Positions 1 to 12,097 of a DNA stretch of 64,000 nt are shown piece after piece. The notes beneath the pieces were generated by a model. That model did no database searches. It was not told where the DNA came from and saw only the letters and a list, made by a program, of their open reading frames with translations. The first letter of the stretch is position 1. Every line of letters begins with the position of its first letter. The stretch comes from Sapria himalayana (lineage: Eukaryota; Streptophyta; Magnoliopsida; Malpighiales; Rafflesiaceae), in the NCBI GenBank assembly GCA_029783825.1, contig JAREIK010005310.1, forward strand, positions 47,957-111,956, in the 5' to 3' direction. The position numbers and the translations under genes were made by a program.

Positions 1-283
1 TTTATCTATAAAAATAATTATTTTTGCTAGGGACTAATTTCCTCCCTAATTTTTAGTGACGAGCAATTTAGATTGGGAAAGCTTCCATGGTTATATCTGT
101 TTAGCGACGAAAACTTCCATTTAGTTTGCTAATTTAACTAGGGAAATTATTATTTTAGCTAGGTATATTTACGTCGCTAAAATTTTTTAGCAAGGGACTC
201 TTTCCCTCGCTTATTTTTAGTGACGGAAAACCCCCATTTAGCTAGGGAATTGTCCCTAGCTATTTAGGATTTTTCTTGTAGTG
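1..283 (-). mobile_element. Inverted copy of the CACTA-B terminus (left arm)
   Basis: It ends with TTTTTCTTGTAGTG at 283, the reverse complement of the CACTACAAGAAAAATCC terminus at 15579. Subterminal motifs such as ccctagct and tagcgacga recur through the segment. It belongs to element B and is cut by the window edge. Its presence in this arm shows that B had already inserted into A when the inverted duplication formed. Confidence 0.9.
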
Positions 284-1032
284 AATTTGCTCCACTTTAT
301 ACCATTTGAAACTATTTTCTCCTTAAATATCTTTCCGATTGTTGAAGAAGATGAAGGAATAATCCTGTAAGTAATTTAACATCAGCAAATACATATACAT
401 ATAAACAAAATGCACTCATTTTTCTACTACTAAGTTACTATTTAATTCATTTTTATTTATTATCCAAAACCTCATAATGCAAAAATAAATGATAATATTC
501 GATAAGTAGCAAAATCATATTTTGTTATTAATTGAAAATCCATATTTTAATCATAATCATTTACTTATAATTTCATTCACAGTTAATTAAATTTTATTCA
601 AACAAAAATAATAAAAAATGATAATACATGAATGTAGTAGAGTTTTAAAAGTTACAAACTATTTATTGTCAATTATGGGCTAAATGAAGATTTTCTCATA
701 ACTTGGCATATAAACTATAGATTGTGAATATTTAGTCGATGTCGATATCATAGTACCAATAGATGGGCTTCCTAAGATAGGAGGGGCAGAGCTGACAATA
801 CATTCTAGTGCAAAATGAGATGAAGATGGAATATAAGTGGTAGTCAATCCGTGTGTGTCATGATGAGGTATGCCAACATATCCTCTATACGTGTATGAGA
901 CTGCGCAGAAACATTTGTAGTGTTTTCATCACTAGATACATGTAGATTTTCCTCCTCCACCAACTATTAGTTGACTTCCTCTACCCCTACCCACATATTG
1001 AGATTCTCGACCACTTGAATGGTTACCTCCAT
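284..1032 (-). pseudogene. TNPA-like gene, 5' fragment (left copy)
   Basis: Mirror of 14831-15578. TNPA-type proteins bind subterminal repeats of En/Spm elements. The fragment has the glycine/arginine-rich start typical of these genes (VGRGRG, about 975-990) and ends at 284 in a stretch reading KIFKEKIVSNGIKWSK, where element B interrupts it. Stop codons and frame changes break it, and introns are probable. In this copy the rest of the gene is outside the window or missing. Confidence 0.6.
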
Positions 1033-1219
1033 ACCTAAATCAAGTTATATAAATATCAAATAATATAGAGACAATAAAAACATGTCATGAAAATATGATA
1101 ATAACAAGACATAATGATAAACACATTGACATTAACAAAAGTAAAAAAAATTATTTAACATCCAAGTTGTAATAGTAACAAAATAAGCAAGACAGCATAA
1201 TATGAAAGTCAATAAATAT

Positions 1220-3767
1220 CTAGTCATCATCAGGAATTTCTAACAAATCATCTCCTTCTACATATTCATCTTCATCTGATTCTATAATTAATTCCTCGTC
1301 ATCATCTTATTCAGCATGGCCATCTTCTAGTAAATATGCACTGCAAATTAAACCTTCAACTTTTGCCTTGTTTCAAAAATTCAATTTCAACTTACGAAGA
1401 TACCTACAACCACAATGTTAGGTTTCAATTATATTAAATTACAATATTACTTTATGTACGAAATAATAAAACATAGAAAATTATATGTATTTACCTCTCA
1501 AAAGGATACATTCACCTGTATTGCACAGGCCCTACTATCCTTGCTTCATATGCCAAATGAACCGGAAAATGCTCAATTGAGTCAAAAAAACTCTGTGGAA
1601 TATCCCTTCAAGCTTACAAATAATAAGTGGAATGTCATTCTCCAGCCTCACCATGTCATCTATTTCGATTGTGGTTGCCTGTTAGCTGTTTAAAAAATAA
1701 ACTAAGTTCTGTAAGGACTTTCCAAACACTTAGCAGAAGTAATTCACGGAATGCAATTGGTATTAATCTCTGCATAAATACATGACGCCCATGAATTTTC
1801 ATTCTAAATAACTTAAGATTCTTCATATCCACGCATCTACCCATATTTGACACATATCCATCAGAGAATTTCAGATTTTTAACCCATTCACACATTATCA
1901 GTCTTACCTTCTTATCAAGTGTGTAGCAAGTTTTAGGAAATTTTCATGTTGCCTCATTTAGTTTCAATTTAGAACGCCGACAGAAATCATTTAGCTCTTC
2001 TTTGATTTTAAAGTGTCTTATGTTTTTCCATCTACATTAAGGATAGTGTTGAAAACATTGTAAAATATATTTTTTTTTTCAATTTGCATTACATCTAAGT
2101 TATGACGAATTAAATTGTACTTCCAATAGAAAATATCCAAAAATATACAATGTTTCCTCCAGCCAAATATTTTGCTTATTGGTCCATCACTTTCAGTAGC
2201 ATCCTTTTCAGTTACCTTCTTCAAACTCAAACACAGAATCTCTGTCATAATATCATTTCCAGAACGAACTACTGGTGCAACTGTCATCACAGTTTTATTT
2301 TTTCGAAATGTAGTTCTATTTCTTTGAAATGGATGATTCGTAGGTAGAAACTTACGATGGTTATCAAACAATGACTATTTACCACTAAATTTGAGGGTAA
2401 ATGCATCAGAATATTTCATGCAATACGGGCATGCGATTCGTCCTGCAGTACTCCAGCCATACAATATTGAATATGCAAGAAAGTCACTTACAATCCACAT
2501 AAGGGTTGCCCTCATAATAAAATTTTGCTTCTTTGAGATATCATATGTATTCACGCCAACATCCCACAAATGATTTAACTCTGCTATAAGAGGCGGTAAG
2601 AAAACATCCAGCATTTCTTACGGATTTTTAGCCCTGGAACCAATGTTGACAAAAACATATATTGCTCCTTCATACACAATCACATAGGCAAGTTATAAGG
2701 TGTCACTATCACTGGCCATGTTGAATACTGTTGTCAAGATTGCCCAAATGGTTGAAATCCATCAGTGTAGAGACCCAATCTCACATTTCGACTTTTAGCT
2801 GCAAAATTTTGATGTATATGATTAAAATGCTTCCAAGCAAGTGAATCTGATGGATGACGCATTACCCCTTCTTCAACCTCTTGCACAAAATGCCACCTCA
2901 TATCATTTGCTGTAGCATTTGATGCATATAGTCTCTGTAATCGAGGAATTAATGGAAAATAATACATCTTTTTAAGTGCAACTTTCAATTTTTGTCGCGC
3001 ATCTACAACACGAGGTGCATTCTAAAATCGAGGATGATCACAAAACTTACAGCTAATTAAATCACTATCACCACTTCAATATAACATACATCAATTGAAA
3101 CAATAATTAATTTTTTCTACTGGTAGACCCATTCCTTGTAGTAACTTCTTAGTCTTGTAAAAGTTGTTAGTGATCAAATTATTATCCGAAACAATCTCTT
3201 TCATAAGTTTTGTCAACCGATCAAATAATTTTTCAGACATATGATTTTCTGACTTAATGCTCATAAGTCGAGCCACAAATGACAATTGCAAATATGTTTT
3301 AAAACCAAGCCACAACTCTTTATCTGCAGCTTTAAGCATTTCATAAAATTTCTTTGCTTCATGATTAGGTGGTTCATCCATGTAATCTATATTGAAGTCA
3401 GCACCAGCAGTTTTCGTGATCATTCTATAGTATGTTTTTGATGCTTCTTCACCACAAGCAAATGATTCGGTACCCTCATTTTGGTCAATGTTCAGAGTCA
3501 TTGTACTTTCCCCATGATAAATCCAAACAAAATAATTTGGGCACAAAGCCATATTTAGCCAAATGGTATCTTATAGTATTTGCATCGTGAAAAGGGATAT
3601 TTTGCCGCTTGCGATGATTACATGGCTCTGAACTCATTTTTTCTCCATCCATCCATCTCGATTGACTACATGCAAAATTGATGAAAGTCTCAAGCCCACT
3701 CAAAAAAATCTTTATTGAAAATTTCATTCATAAACCTTTTGTACAACCACTGACGATCTAAACTCAT
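1220..3767 (-). pseudogene. TNP2: TNP2-type CACTA transposase, broken (left copy)
   Basis: Degenerate En/Spm (CACTA) transposase, the mirror of 12098-14643. The start ATG is at 3767 (MSLDRQWLYKRF). The N-terminal transposase-associated region is followed by the 153-residue block 3552-3091, then the TNP2 core with RNVRLGLYTDGFQPFG (about 2780-2740), an 80-residue block with WSTAGRIACPYCM (2614-2375) and a DUF4218-like block ending near 1656. Stops and frameshifts separate the blocks, so it cannot make a full protein. This copy carries two extra homopolymer bases between 2018 and 2371 relative to the right copy, giving a longer open block (117 residues) there. Confidence 0.9.
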
Positions 3768-4055
3768 TTTGCCCTGTTTTATTTAAAAAAATTATGCTCG
3801 ATCATTATTTTGAATTAAACATTCTATTACTTCAAAATATACTAATAATTAAATAAAATTACTTACATATGAATATTTAAAAATTAAATATCATGAATAT
3901 CGAGGCAATGCGTTTGCAGAATCTACATGAATAGATAAAGAAATTTTTAGCACGATAAAGATTAATAGATATCATGATATTACTAGATAAAGGGAGAAAA
4001 ATACGATAATGCACAATGAAGGAAAACAAAAAAGAAAGAAATTTAAAGTTTGAAG

Positions 4056-4248
4056 GGGGAGAGGGAGAGAGAGAGAGAGAGAGATGGTGGGGATAAAGAG
4101 AGAGGCAGCGAAATGGAGAGAGAGAGAGAGAGAGATGGGAGAGGGAGAGAGAGAAAAAGGGGGGATAGAGAGAGGGGGAGAGAAATGATGAAGGGAGAGA
4201 GAGAGAGGGTGGGAGAGAGGGGGAAGAGAGAGAGGGTGGGAAAGAGGG

Positions 4249-4281
<33 letters not shown>
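4056..4281. repeat. GA-rich microsatellite (left copy)
   Basis: Imperfect (GA)n with GGGGGA interruptions lies 5' of the left TNP2 copy. It differs from its mirror (11582-11809) by about one dinucleotide unit. The long serine/leucine-rich or arginine/glutamate-rich open frames across it come from the repeat and are not genes. As a CT tract on the coding strand it would lie in the TNP2 leader. Confidence 0.9.
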
Positions 4282-4282
<1 letters not shown>

Positions 4283-4675
4283 AATAAAGGAGAGCGAGAA
4301 ATAAAATAACAAGAGAGAATCTGTGACATAAAAAGAAAAAGAGGAAAATAGTGACATGAAAATTAGAGAGGGAGAGAGAGACACACATAGAATGCAGTGT
4401 TAGAATGAGGAATTGCATAAAAGAAAAAAAAATTCTTCTGTACAAACCTATCAAATATTACATCTTTTTTCATACATAAGTTTATATATGAGCATGAGTC
4501 CCAATGGCTGGGATCAGGTAAGAGTACGACTTTTATTTGTATTATACCATATATGAGCCTGACCAACGGATACTTTCATGCTTTGTGCTTACATATATTG
4601 TTGATATTATATCTTTTTCCATTTAATTTCAAGTTAGTGCAACAAATTAGTATTATCTCATTAATAATTATATGT

Positions 4676-6245
4676 TAGTATACATATAGTATATGTAGTT
4701 ATAAATAGTTATATATAGTTAAACATATAGTTATATATAGATATATGCATACAAGTAGTTATAAGTAGTTATACATAAATGTATACAAAAGTTATAAACA
4801 ATTATATAGATTCACATATATTTATACATATATGGATACATAATTAAAAATAAAGTTATATCTATTTATATAGAGTTTTTTATAGTTATACAAATATTTA
4901 TATATAGTTATACACATGTAGTTAAACATTATATTGTATGTTTTTATAAATATAGTTACATGTGGTTATACATGTAGTTACACGTATAGTTAAACTTATA
5001 TTTATACATGTATGTATAAATATTTTTTTTCATGTAATTTCATATATTTATTATAATTATGTATAGGTATAGATATACTAAAATACATTTTTTATACTAA
5101 TATATAAAAATGTATATTAAATATATGTTGTTAATTATATATTTAAATATAGTTATGTATATAGTTTTTATAGCTATACATATAGTAAAATAGAATTATT
5201 TATAGTTATATGTTATTATACCTATAATATATAATGTTATAAAAAATTATATACCGTTAAACATTTAGTTATATATATATATTCATACGAGTAGTTATAT
5301 TTAGTTATACATAAATATATACAATATTATAAACAAATATATAGATTTACATATATGTATACGTATATGTATAAATAGTTAAAAATATAGTTATACTTAA
5401 TTATATAAAGTTTTATTTAGTTTTACAAATATTTATATATAGTTATACACATATAATTAAACATAATGTTGTATTTTGTTATACATGTAATTATAAATAT
5501 AGTTACATGTGGTTATACATATAGATACACATATAGTTTAGCTTATATTTATACATGTAGGTATATATATTTTTTCATATAATTTCATATATTTATACAT
5601 ATAGTTATGTATAGGTATAGATATACTAAAATACATTTTTTTATACTAATATATAAAAATATTTAGTAAATATATGTTGTTAATTATAAATTTTAATATA
5701 TTTATGTATAATGTTTTTATAGTTATACATATAGTCAAAGACAATTATTTATAGTTATATATTCTTATACCTATAGTATATATTGTAAAAAATAGAGTTA
5801 TGTATAGTTAAACATATAGTTATATATAGATATATTCATACAAGTTGTTATAGGTAGTTATACATAAATGTATAAAAAGTTATAAACAAATAAATATATT
5901 TAATTATATGAATACATATATGTATGCATAGTTACAAATATAGTTATATTTAATTATATAGAGTATTACCTAGTTATACAAATATTTATATAGTAAAATA
6001 CAATTAAATATTGTTATATATTATTAAACATATAGTATATTTTGTTATAAATATAGTTATATAGAATTATACATATAGTTATAAATTATAATTAAGTTAA
6101 AAAATTGTTATATTTAGTTGTGGATATAGTTATAAAAATAGCTTACATAGTTACAAATATAATAAAATATAGTTATAAAAGGATTTATATAGTTATACAA
6201 ATATTTATAAATAATTATACATATGTAGTTAAACATATAGTTATC
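4676..6245. repeat. TA-rich tandem array, ~540-base units (left copy)
   Basis: The array is built from short motifs such as agttatatatag and gttatacata, with a longer period visible from recurring landmarks: catacaagtagttata near 4749, catacgagtagttata near 5284 and catacaagttgttata near 5836. Spacings are 535 and 552 bases. About 2.8 units are present. It lies upstream of TNP2 in element A. The same unit recurs in element C and inside the pyruvate kinase fragment. Confidence 0.8.
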
Positions 6246-7705
6246 ATCCTCAAGATCATCCTAGCTTTTAATCAATGCAGGACTTTTAACATTTGGCTAT
6301 CTCTCAAAGCGGCAACTTATGTTTGTTTATTTATCTGAGGTTAATCACCATACAATTAGTCCAACACGAGGTTCATCATGATACATTTGGCTATCTCTAT
6401 GGCTATCACATATATTATTATGAGTTAACAATAATACGACGTATCATCATTATTATTAATTAAGTAATATCTCATCTATTTGAAGTTAGCGGTACTAATC
6501 ATACTTTTCAATTAATTATTTTTAAAATTATTTATACTTTTAATTCTTTAGTTTTTGAGTGCACTCTATTTATAACATGATACATTACATATATTTATTT
6601 ATTATTTTCTTTTTATCTCATTATAATGTTTTTTATTTTATAATAGTTAATAAAATTACTATGATGCTTATTTAGTATAATAGTATCAATGTTCGTTTTA
6701 TTATTTTGGTATATTTATTTTATCTTTTCTATTTTCCACTTAACTTAAAGTCTTTAAATTGTATTCCTTAACTATCCAACTTAACTATTGGTATAAGTAT
6801 CAAAAGTTGTCGGGCATGCCACTAGGTTTTTTGAGAATTCACCACACAATGTGCCAACAAATACTATAAATTTCTTGAGTGAAGTATTTTAAAACATTCT
6901 CTAAGTTTTTCATGTTCTTCATCTTCTCGTGAGGTTAAAGTTTCTTTATATTTTTTTTTTCAAATTTAATTATTAACTTTTGCATTGTTGATCTGTGAGT
7001 CAACAATTTTTTTGCTGGTAAATTTCTATTTTTCTTAAATCTTTTTTTATAGTAGCTGATGCCATACTAGCTTATGCTAATATTATATGATCTACAATGT
7101 GTTATAATATTATTGTTAATCTTATTATTTTGAGTTATCCTGCTAAATAACTTAATTTTAATTTCAAAGTTAACCATGTTTTTTTTAGATATTTTTGTAG
7201 GATCTATATAACTTTGTGGATGATTTTTCTAAGAATTGATCATGTTGTCTATCCCTATTTTTGTCATATCAAAGGATAAATTAGATGCTTAGTTTTCATT
7301 AATCTTTTTTTATTCACTCTCGTTTAATTTTTTTGTTTTGATAAATTTAAAACTTATGAAATCAAGCATAAAGTATATTATTTTTATTAATGATGAGGTA
7401 TACTTAAAAAAACATGCTAGCGTTTTTATAGTATGTCAAGAAAATATTAATGGAAATATATTTTATCTAGATTGCCTAGAATAATATTATATTATGTTAT
7501 TATGTAAGATGATTTTATTATGGAAAAATATATTTAAGGTTGAAAAAAATTAAATTTAAGTTCCTAAAATATATGGAAAAATGATAAAGATTTATACATA
7601 TCCAAAAAAAACATGTATGAATTAGATGTATGATATGAATGGATATTAAGTTTCTGAAGCATGTAGTTATACATGTTGTAAATGTAATTATATATAGTTT
7701 TTCAT
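6246..7705. other. Undefined AT-rich sequence, inner part of left arm
   Basis: No gene is recognised. The 77-residue open frame at 6105-6338 starts within the TA array and has no recognisable motif. Around 6880-6945 the plus strand looks like a leader exon (ttcttcatcttctcgtgag followed by gttaaag), but nothing downstream supports a gene. Confidence 0.5.
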
Positions 7706-8160
7706 ATATCAGCATATATTTACAACATATTTAGTAAATATATTCACACACACACTCACTTATACATCCATATACAATACTATACATTATATATCAGCAT
7801 GCACATATTTGTTCTTTTGTATATATTCACACATGTATCTACATTTTCAAAGTAGTGTGTACATGCTTGTATGCATGCATATACTACTGTACACCCACAC
7901 AAACACACACATATACCTATATACGTAATGTATTTTTAAAGTTACACATGAAACTATTATATATGTGTGTGTGTGTGTCAATGTATTTAATATTTTTTTA
8001 TTTTGAAAATTTAATTAAAATAAAATATTATATATTGTACATAATTTATAAAATATTGTAAATTCTTTATATTAAAAACAAATATCGAGGTAATGCGTTT
8101 GTAGAATATACATGAATAGATAAAGTAATTTTTTGCAAGATAAAGAATATATATAATTAC
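7706..8160. other. Palindrome spacer (455 bases)
   Basis: This is the only sequence between the arms that is not mirrored. It is AT-rich with CA/TG runs (7743-7760, 7895-7910, 7965-7979). Its right part, about 8000-8150, is a diverged copy in plus orientation of the left-arm segment just 5' of TNP2 (about 3820-3960). The match is clearest at 8083-8148 against 3893-3958, with roughly ten mismatches by eye. The spacer therefore contains element-A-related sequence that is older than the palindrome. Confidence 0.85.
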
Positions 8161-9619
8161 ATGAAAAACTATATATAATTACATTTACAACATGTATAAC
8201 TACATGCTTCAGAAACTTAATATCCATTCATATCATACATCTAATTCATACATGTTTTTTTTGGATATGTATAAATCTTTATCATTTTTCCATATATTTT
8301 AGGAACTTAAATTTAATTTTTTTCAACCTTAAATATATTTTTCCATAATAAAATCATCTTACATAATAACATAATATAATATTATTCTAGGCAATCTAGA
8401 TAAAATATATTTCCATTAATATTTTCTTGACATACTATAAAAACGCTAGCATGTTTTTTTAAGTATACCTCATCATTAATAAAAATAATATACTTTATGC
8501 TTGATTTCATAAGTTTTAAATTTATCAAAACAAAAAAATTAAACGAGAGTGAATAAAAAAAGATTAATGAAAACTAAGCATCTAATTTATCCTTTGATAT
8601 GACAAAAATAGGGATAGACAACATGATCAATTCTTAGAAAAATCATCCACAAAGTTATATAGATCCTACAAAAATATCTAAAAAAAACATGGTTAACTTT
8701 GAAATTAAAATTAAGTTATTTAGCAGGATAACTCAAAATAATAAGATTAACAATAATATTATAACACATTGTAGATCATATAATATTAGCATAAGCTAGT
8801 ATGGCATCAGCTACTATAAAAAAAGATTTAAGAAAAATAGAAATTTACCAGCAAAAAAATTGTTGACTCACAGATCAACAATGCAAAAGTTAATAATTAA
8901 ATTTGAAAAAAAAATATAAAGAAACTTTAACCTCACGAGAAGATGAAGAACATGAAAAACTTAGAGAATGTTTTAAAATACTTCACTCAAGAAATTTATA
9001 GTATTTGTTGGCACATTGTGTGGTGAATTCTCAAAAAACCTAGTGGCATGCCCGACAACTTTTGATACTTATACCAATAGTTAAGTTGGATAGTTAAGGA
9101 ATACAATTTAAAGACTTTAAGTTAAGTGGAAAATAGAAAAGATAAAATAAATATACCAAAATAATAAAACGAACATTGATACTATTATACTAAATAAGCA
9201 TCATAGTAATTTTATTAACTATTATAAAATAAAAAACATTATAATGAGATAAAAAGAAAATAATAAATAAATATATGTAATGTATCATGTTATAAATAGA
9301 GTGCACTCAAAAACTAAAGAATTAAAAGTATAAATAATTTTAAAAATAATTAATTGAAAAGTATGATTAGTACCGCTAACTTCAAATAGATGAGATATTA
9401 CTTAATTAATAATAATGATGATACGTCGTATTATTGTTAACTCATAATAATATATGTGATAGCCATAGAGATAGCCAAATGTATCATGATGAACCTCGTG
9501 TTGGACTAATTGTATGGTGATTAACCTCAGATAAATAAACAAACATAAGTTGCCGCTTTGAGAGATAGCCAAATGTTAAAAGTCCTGCATTGATTAAAAG
9601 CTAGGATGATCTTGAGGAT
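8161..9619. other. Undefined AT-rich sequence, inner part of right arm
   Basis: Mirror of 6246-7705. I looked for the missing 5' terminus of element A here and found no CACTA-like end and no subterminal repeats matching those at 33830-34135. No gene is seen. Confidence 0.5.
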
Positions 9620-11190
9620 GATAACTATATGTTTAACTACATATGTATAATTATTTATAAATATTTGTATAACTATATAAATCCTTTTATAACTATATTT
9701 TATTATATTTGTAACTATGTAAGCTATTTTTATAACTATATCCACAACTAAATATAACAATTTTTTAACTTAATTATAATTTATAACTATATGTATAATT
9801 CTATATAACTATATTTATAACAAAATATACTATATGTTTAATAATATATAACAATATTTAATTGTATTTTACTATATAAATATTTGTATAACTAGGTAAT
9901 ACTCTATATAATTAAATATAACTATATTTGTAACTATGCATACATATATGTATTCATATAATTAAATATATTTATTTGTTTATAACTTTTTATACATTTA
10001 TGTATAACTACCTATAACAACTTGTATGAATATATCTATATATAACTATATGTTTAACTATACATAACTCTATTTTTACAATATATACTATAGGTATAAG
10101 AATATATAACTATAAATAATTGTCTTTGACTATATGTATAACTATAAAAACATTATACATAAATATATTAAAATTTATAATTAACAACATATATTTACTA
10201 AATATTTTTATATATTAGTATAAAAAAATGTATTTTAGTATATCTATACCTATACATAACTATATGTATAAATATATGAAATTATATGAAAAAATATATA
10301 TACCTACATGTATAAATATAAGCTAAACTATATGTGTATCTATATGTATAACCACATGTAACTATATTTATAATTACATGTATAACAAAATACAACATTA
10401 TGTTTAATTATATGTGTATAACTATATATAAATATTTGTAAAACTAAATAAAACTTTATATAATTAAGTATAACTATATTTTTAACTATTTATACATATA
10501 CGTATACATATATGTAAATCTATATATTTGTTTATAATATTGTATATATTTATGTATAACTAAATATAACTACTCGTATGAATATATATATATAACTAAA
10601 TGTTTAACGGTATATAATTTTTTATAACATTATATATTATAGGTATAATAACATATAACTATAAATAATTCTATTTTACTATATGTATAGCTATAAAAAC
10701 TATATACATAACTATATTTAAATATATAATTAACAACATATATTTAATATACATTTTTATATATTAGTATAAAAAATGTATTTTAGTATATCTATACCTA
10801 TACATAATTATAATAAATATATGAAATTACATGAAAAAAAATATTTATACATACATGTATAAATATAAGTTTAACTATACGTGTAACTACATGTATAACC
10901 ACATGTAACTATATTTATAAAACATACAATATAATGTTTAACTACATGTGTATAACTATATATAAATATTTGTATAACTATAAAAAACTCTATATAAATA
11001 GATATAACTTTATTTTTAATTATGTATCCATATATGTATAAATATATGTGAATCTATATAATTGTTTATAACTTTTGTATACATTTATGTATAACTACTT
11101 ATAACTACTTGTATGCATATATCTATATATAACTATATGTTTAACTATATATAACTATTTATAACTACATATACTATATGTATACTAACA
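9620..11190. repeat. TA-rich tandem array, ~540-base units (right copy)
   Basis: Mirror of 4676-6245. In the orientation of TNP2 the landmark reads actacttgtatgcatat (near 11100) and actacttgtatgaatat. It lies 5' of TNP2, as does the related array of element C. Confidence 0.8.
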
Positions 11191-11580
11191 TATAATTATT
11201 AATGAGATAATACTAATTTGTTGCACTAACTTGAAATTAAATGGAAAAAGATATAATATCAACAATATATGTAAGCACAAAGCATGAAAGTATCCGTTGG
11301 TCAGGCTCATATATGGTATAATACAAATAAAAGTCGTACTCTTACCTGATCCCAGCCATTGGGACTCATGCTCATATATAAACTTATGTATGAAAAAAGA
11401 TGTAATATTTGATAGGTTTGTACAGAAGAATTTTTTTTTCTTTTATGCAATTCCTCATTCTAACACTGCATTCTATGTGTGTCTCTCTCTCCCTCTCTAA
11501 TTTTCATGTCACTATTTTCCTCTTTTTCTTTTTATGTCACAGATTCTCTCTTGTTATTTTATTTCTCGCTCTCCTTTATT

Positions 11581-11581
<1 letters not shown>

Positions 11582-11614
<33 letters not shown>

Positions 11615-11809
11615 CCCTCTTTCCCACCCTCTCTCTCTTCCCCCTCTCTCCCACCCTCTCTCTCTCTCCCTTCATCATTTCTCTCCCCCTCTCTCTATCC
11701 CCCCTTTTTCTCTCTCTCCCTCTCCCATCTCTCTCTCTCTCTCTCTCTCCATTTCGCTGCCTCTCTCTTTATCCCCACCATCTCTCTCTCTCTCTCTCTC
11801 CCTCTCCCC
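11582..11809. repeat. CT-rich microsatellite (right copy)
   Basis: Imperfect (CT)n with CCCCCT interruptions, the mirror of 4056-4281, 290 bases upstream of the TNP2 start. Open frames rich in Ser, Leu and Pro across it are repeat artefacts. Confidence 0.9.
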
Positions 11810-12097
11810 CTTCAAACTTTAAATTTCTTTCTTTTTTGTTTTCCTTCATTGTGCATTATCGTATTTTTCTCCCTTTATCTAGTAATATCATGATATCTAT
11901 TAATCTTTATCGTGCTAAAAATTTCTTTATCTATTCATGTAGATTCTGCAAACGCATTGCCTCGATATTCATGATATTTAATTTTTAAATATTCATATGT
12001 AAGTAATTTTATTTAATTATTAGTATATTTTGAAGTAATAGAATGTTTAATTCAAAATAATGATCGAGCATAATTTTTTTAAATAAAACAGGGCAAA

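Larger units (their letters stand above)
1..7705. repeat. Left arm of a ~7.7-kb palindrome
   Basis: This stretch is the reverse complement of 8161-15861. Paired positions add up to 15862 at the outer end (1 with 15861) and 15866 at the inner end (7705 with 8161), so only a few bases of length difference accumulate over 7.7 kb. Mirrored translated segments of 153, 84, 79, 77 and 67 residues are identical. Differences I located are one-base homopolymer changes (near 2307/13562 and 2168/13699) and one dinucleotide unit in the GA tract. The window starts inside the arm, so the arm may be longer. Confidence 0.97.
284..7705 (-). mobile_element. CACTA element A, 5' part, left-arm copy
   Basis: In minus orientation this copy holds, in order, undefined 5' sequence, a TA-rich tandem array, a GA/CT tract, a broken TNP2 gene and the start of TNPA. 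It stops at 284 where B begins. No CACTA-type 5' terminus of A was found in either arm, so A is 5' truncated or its end lies in sequence lost at the palindrome centre. Confidence 0.85.

Noticed and set aside
3877..4454. Several 110-170-residue open frames rich in Ser/Leu/Phe or Arg/Glu (and mirrors at 11409-11988)
   Set aside because: They read the GA/CT microsatellite in all frames; composition explains their length and there is no conserved domain.
6105..6338. 77-residue open frame (mirror 9527-9760)
   Set aside because: It starts in the TA-rich array and has no family signature; duplication of the frame is due only to the palindrome.
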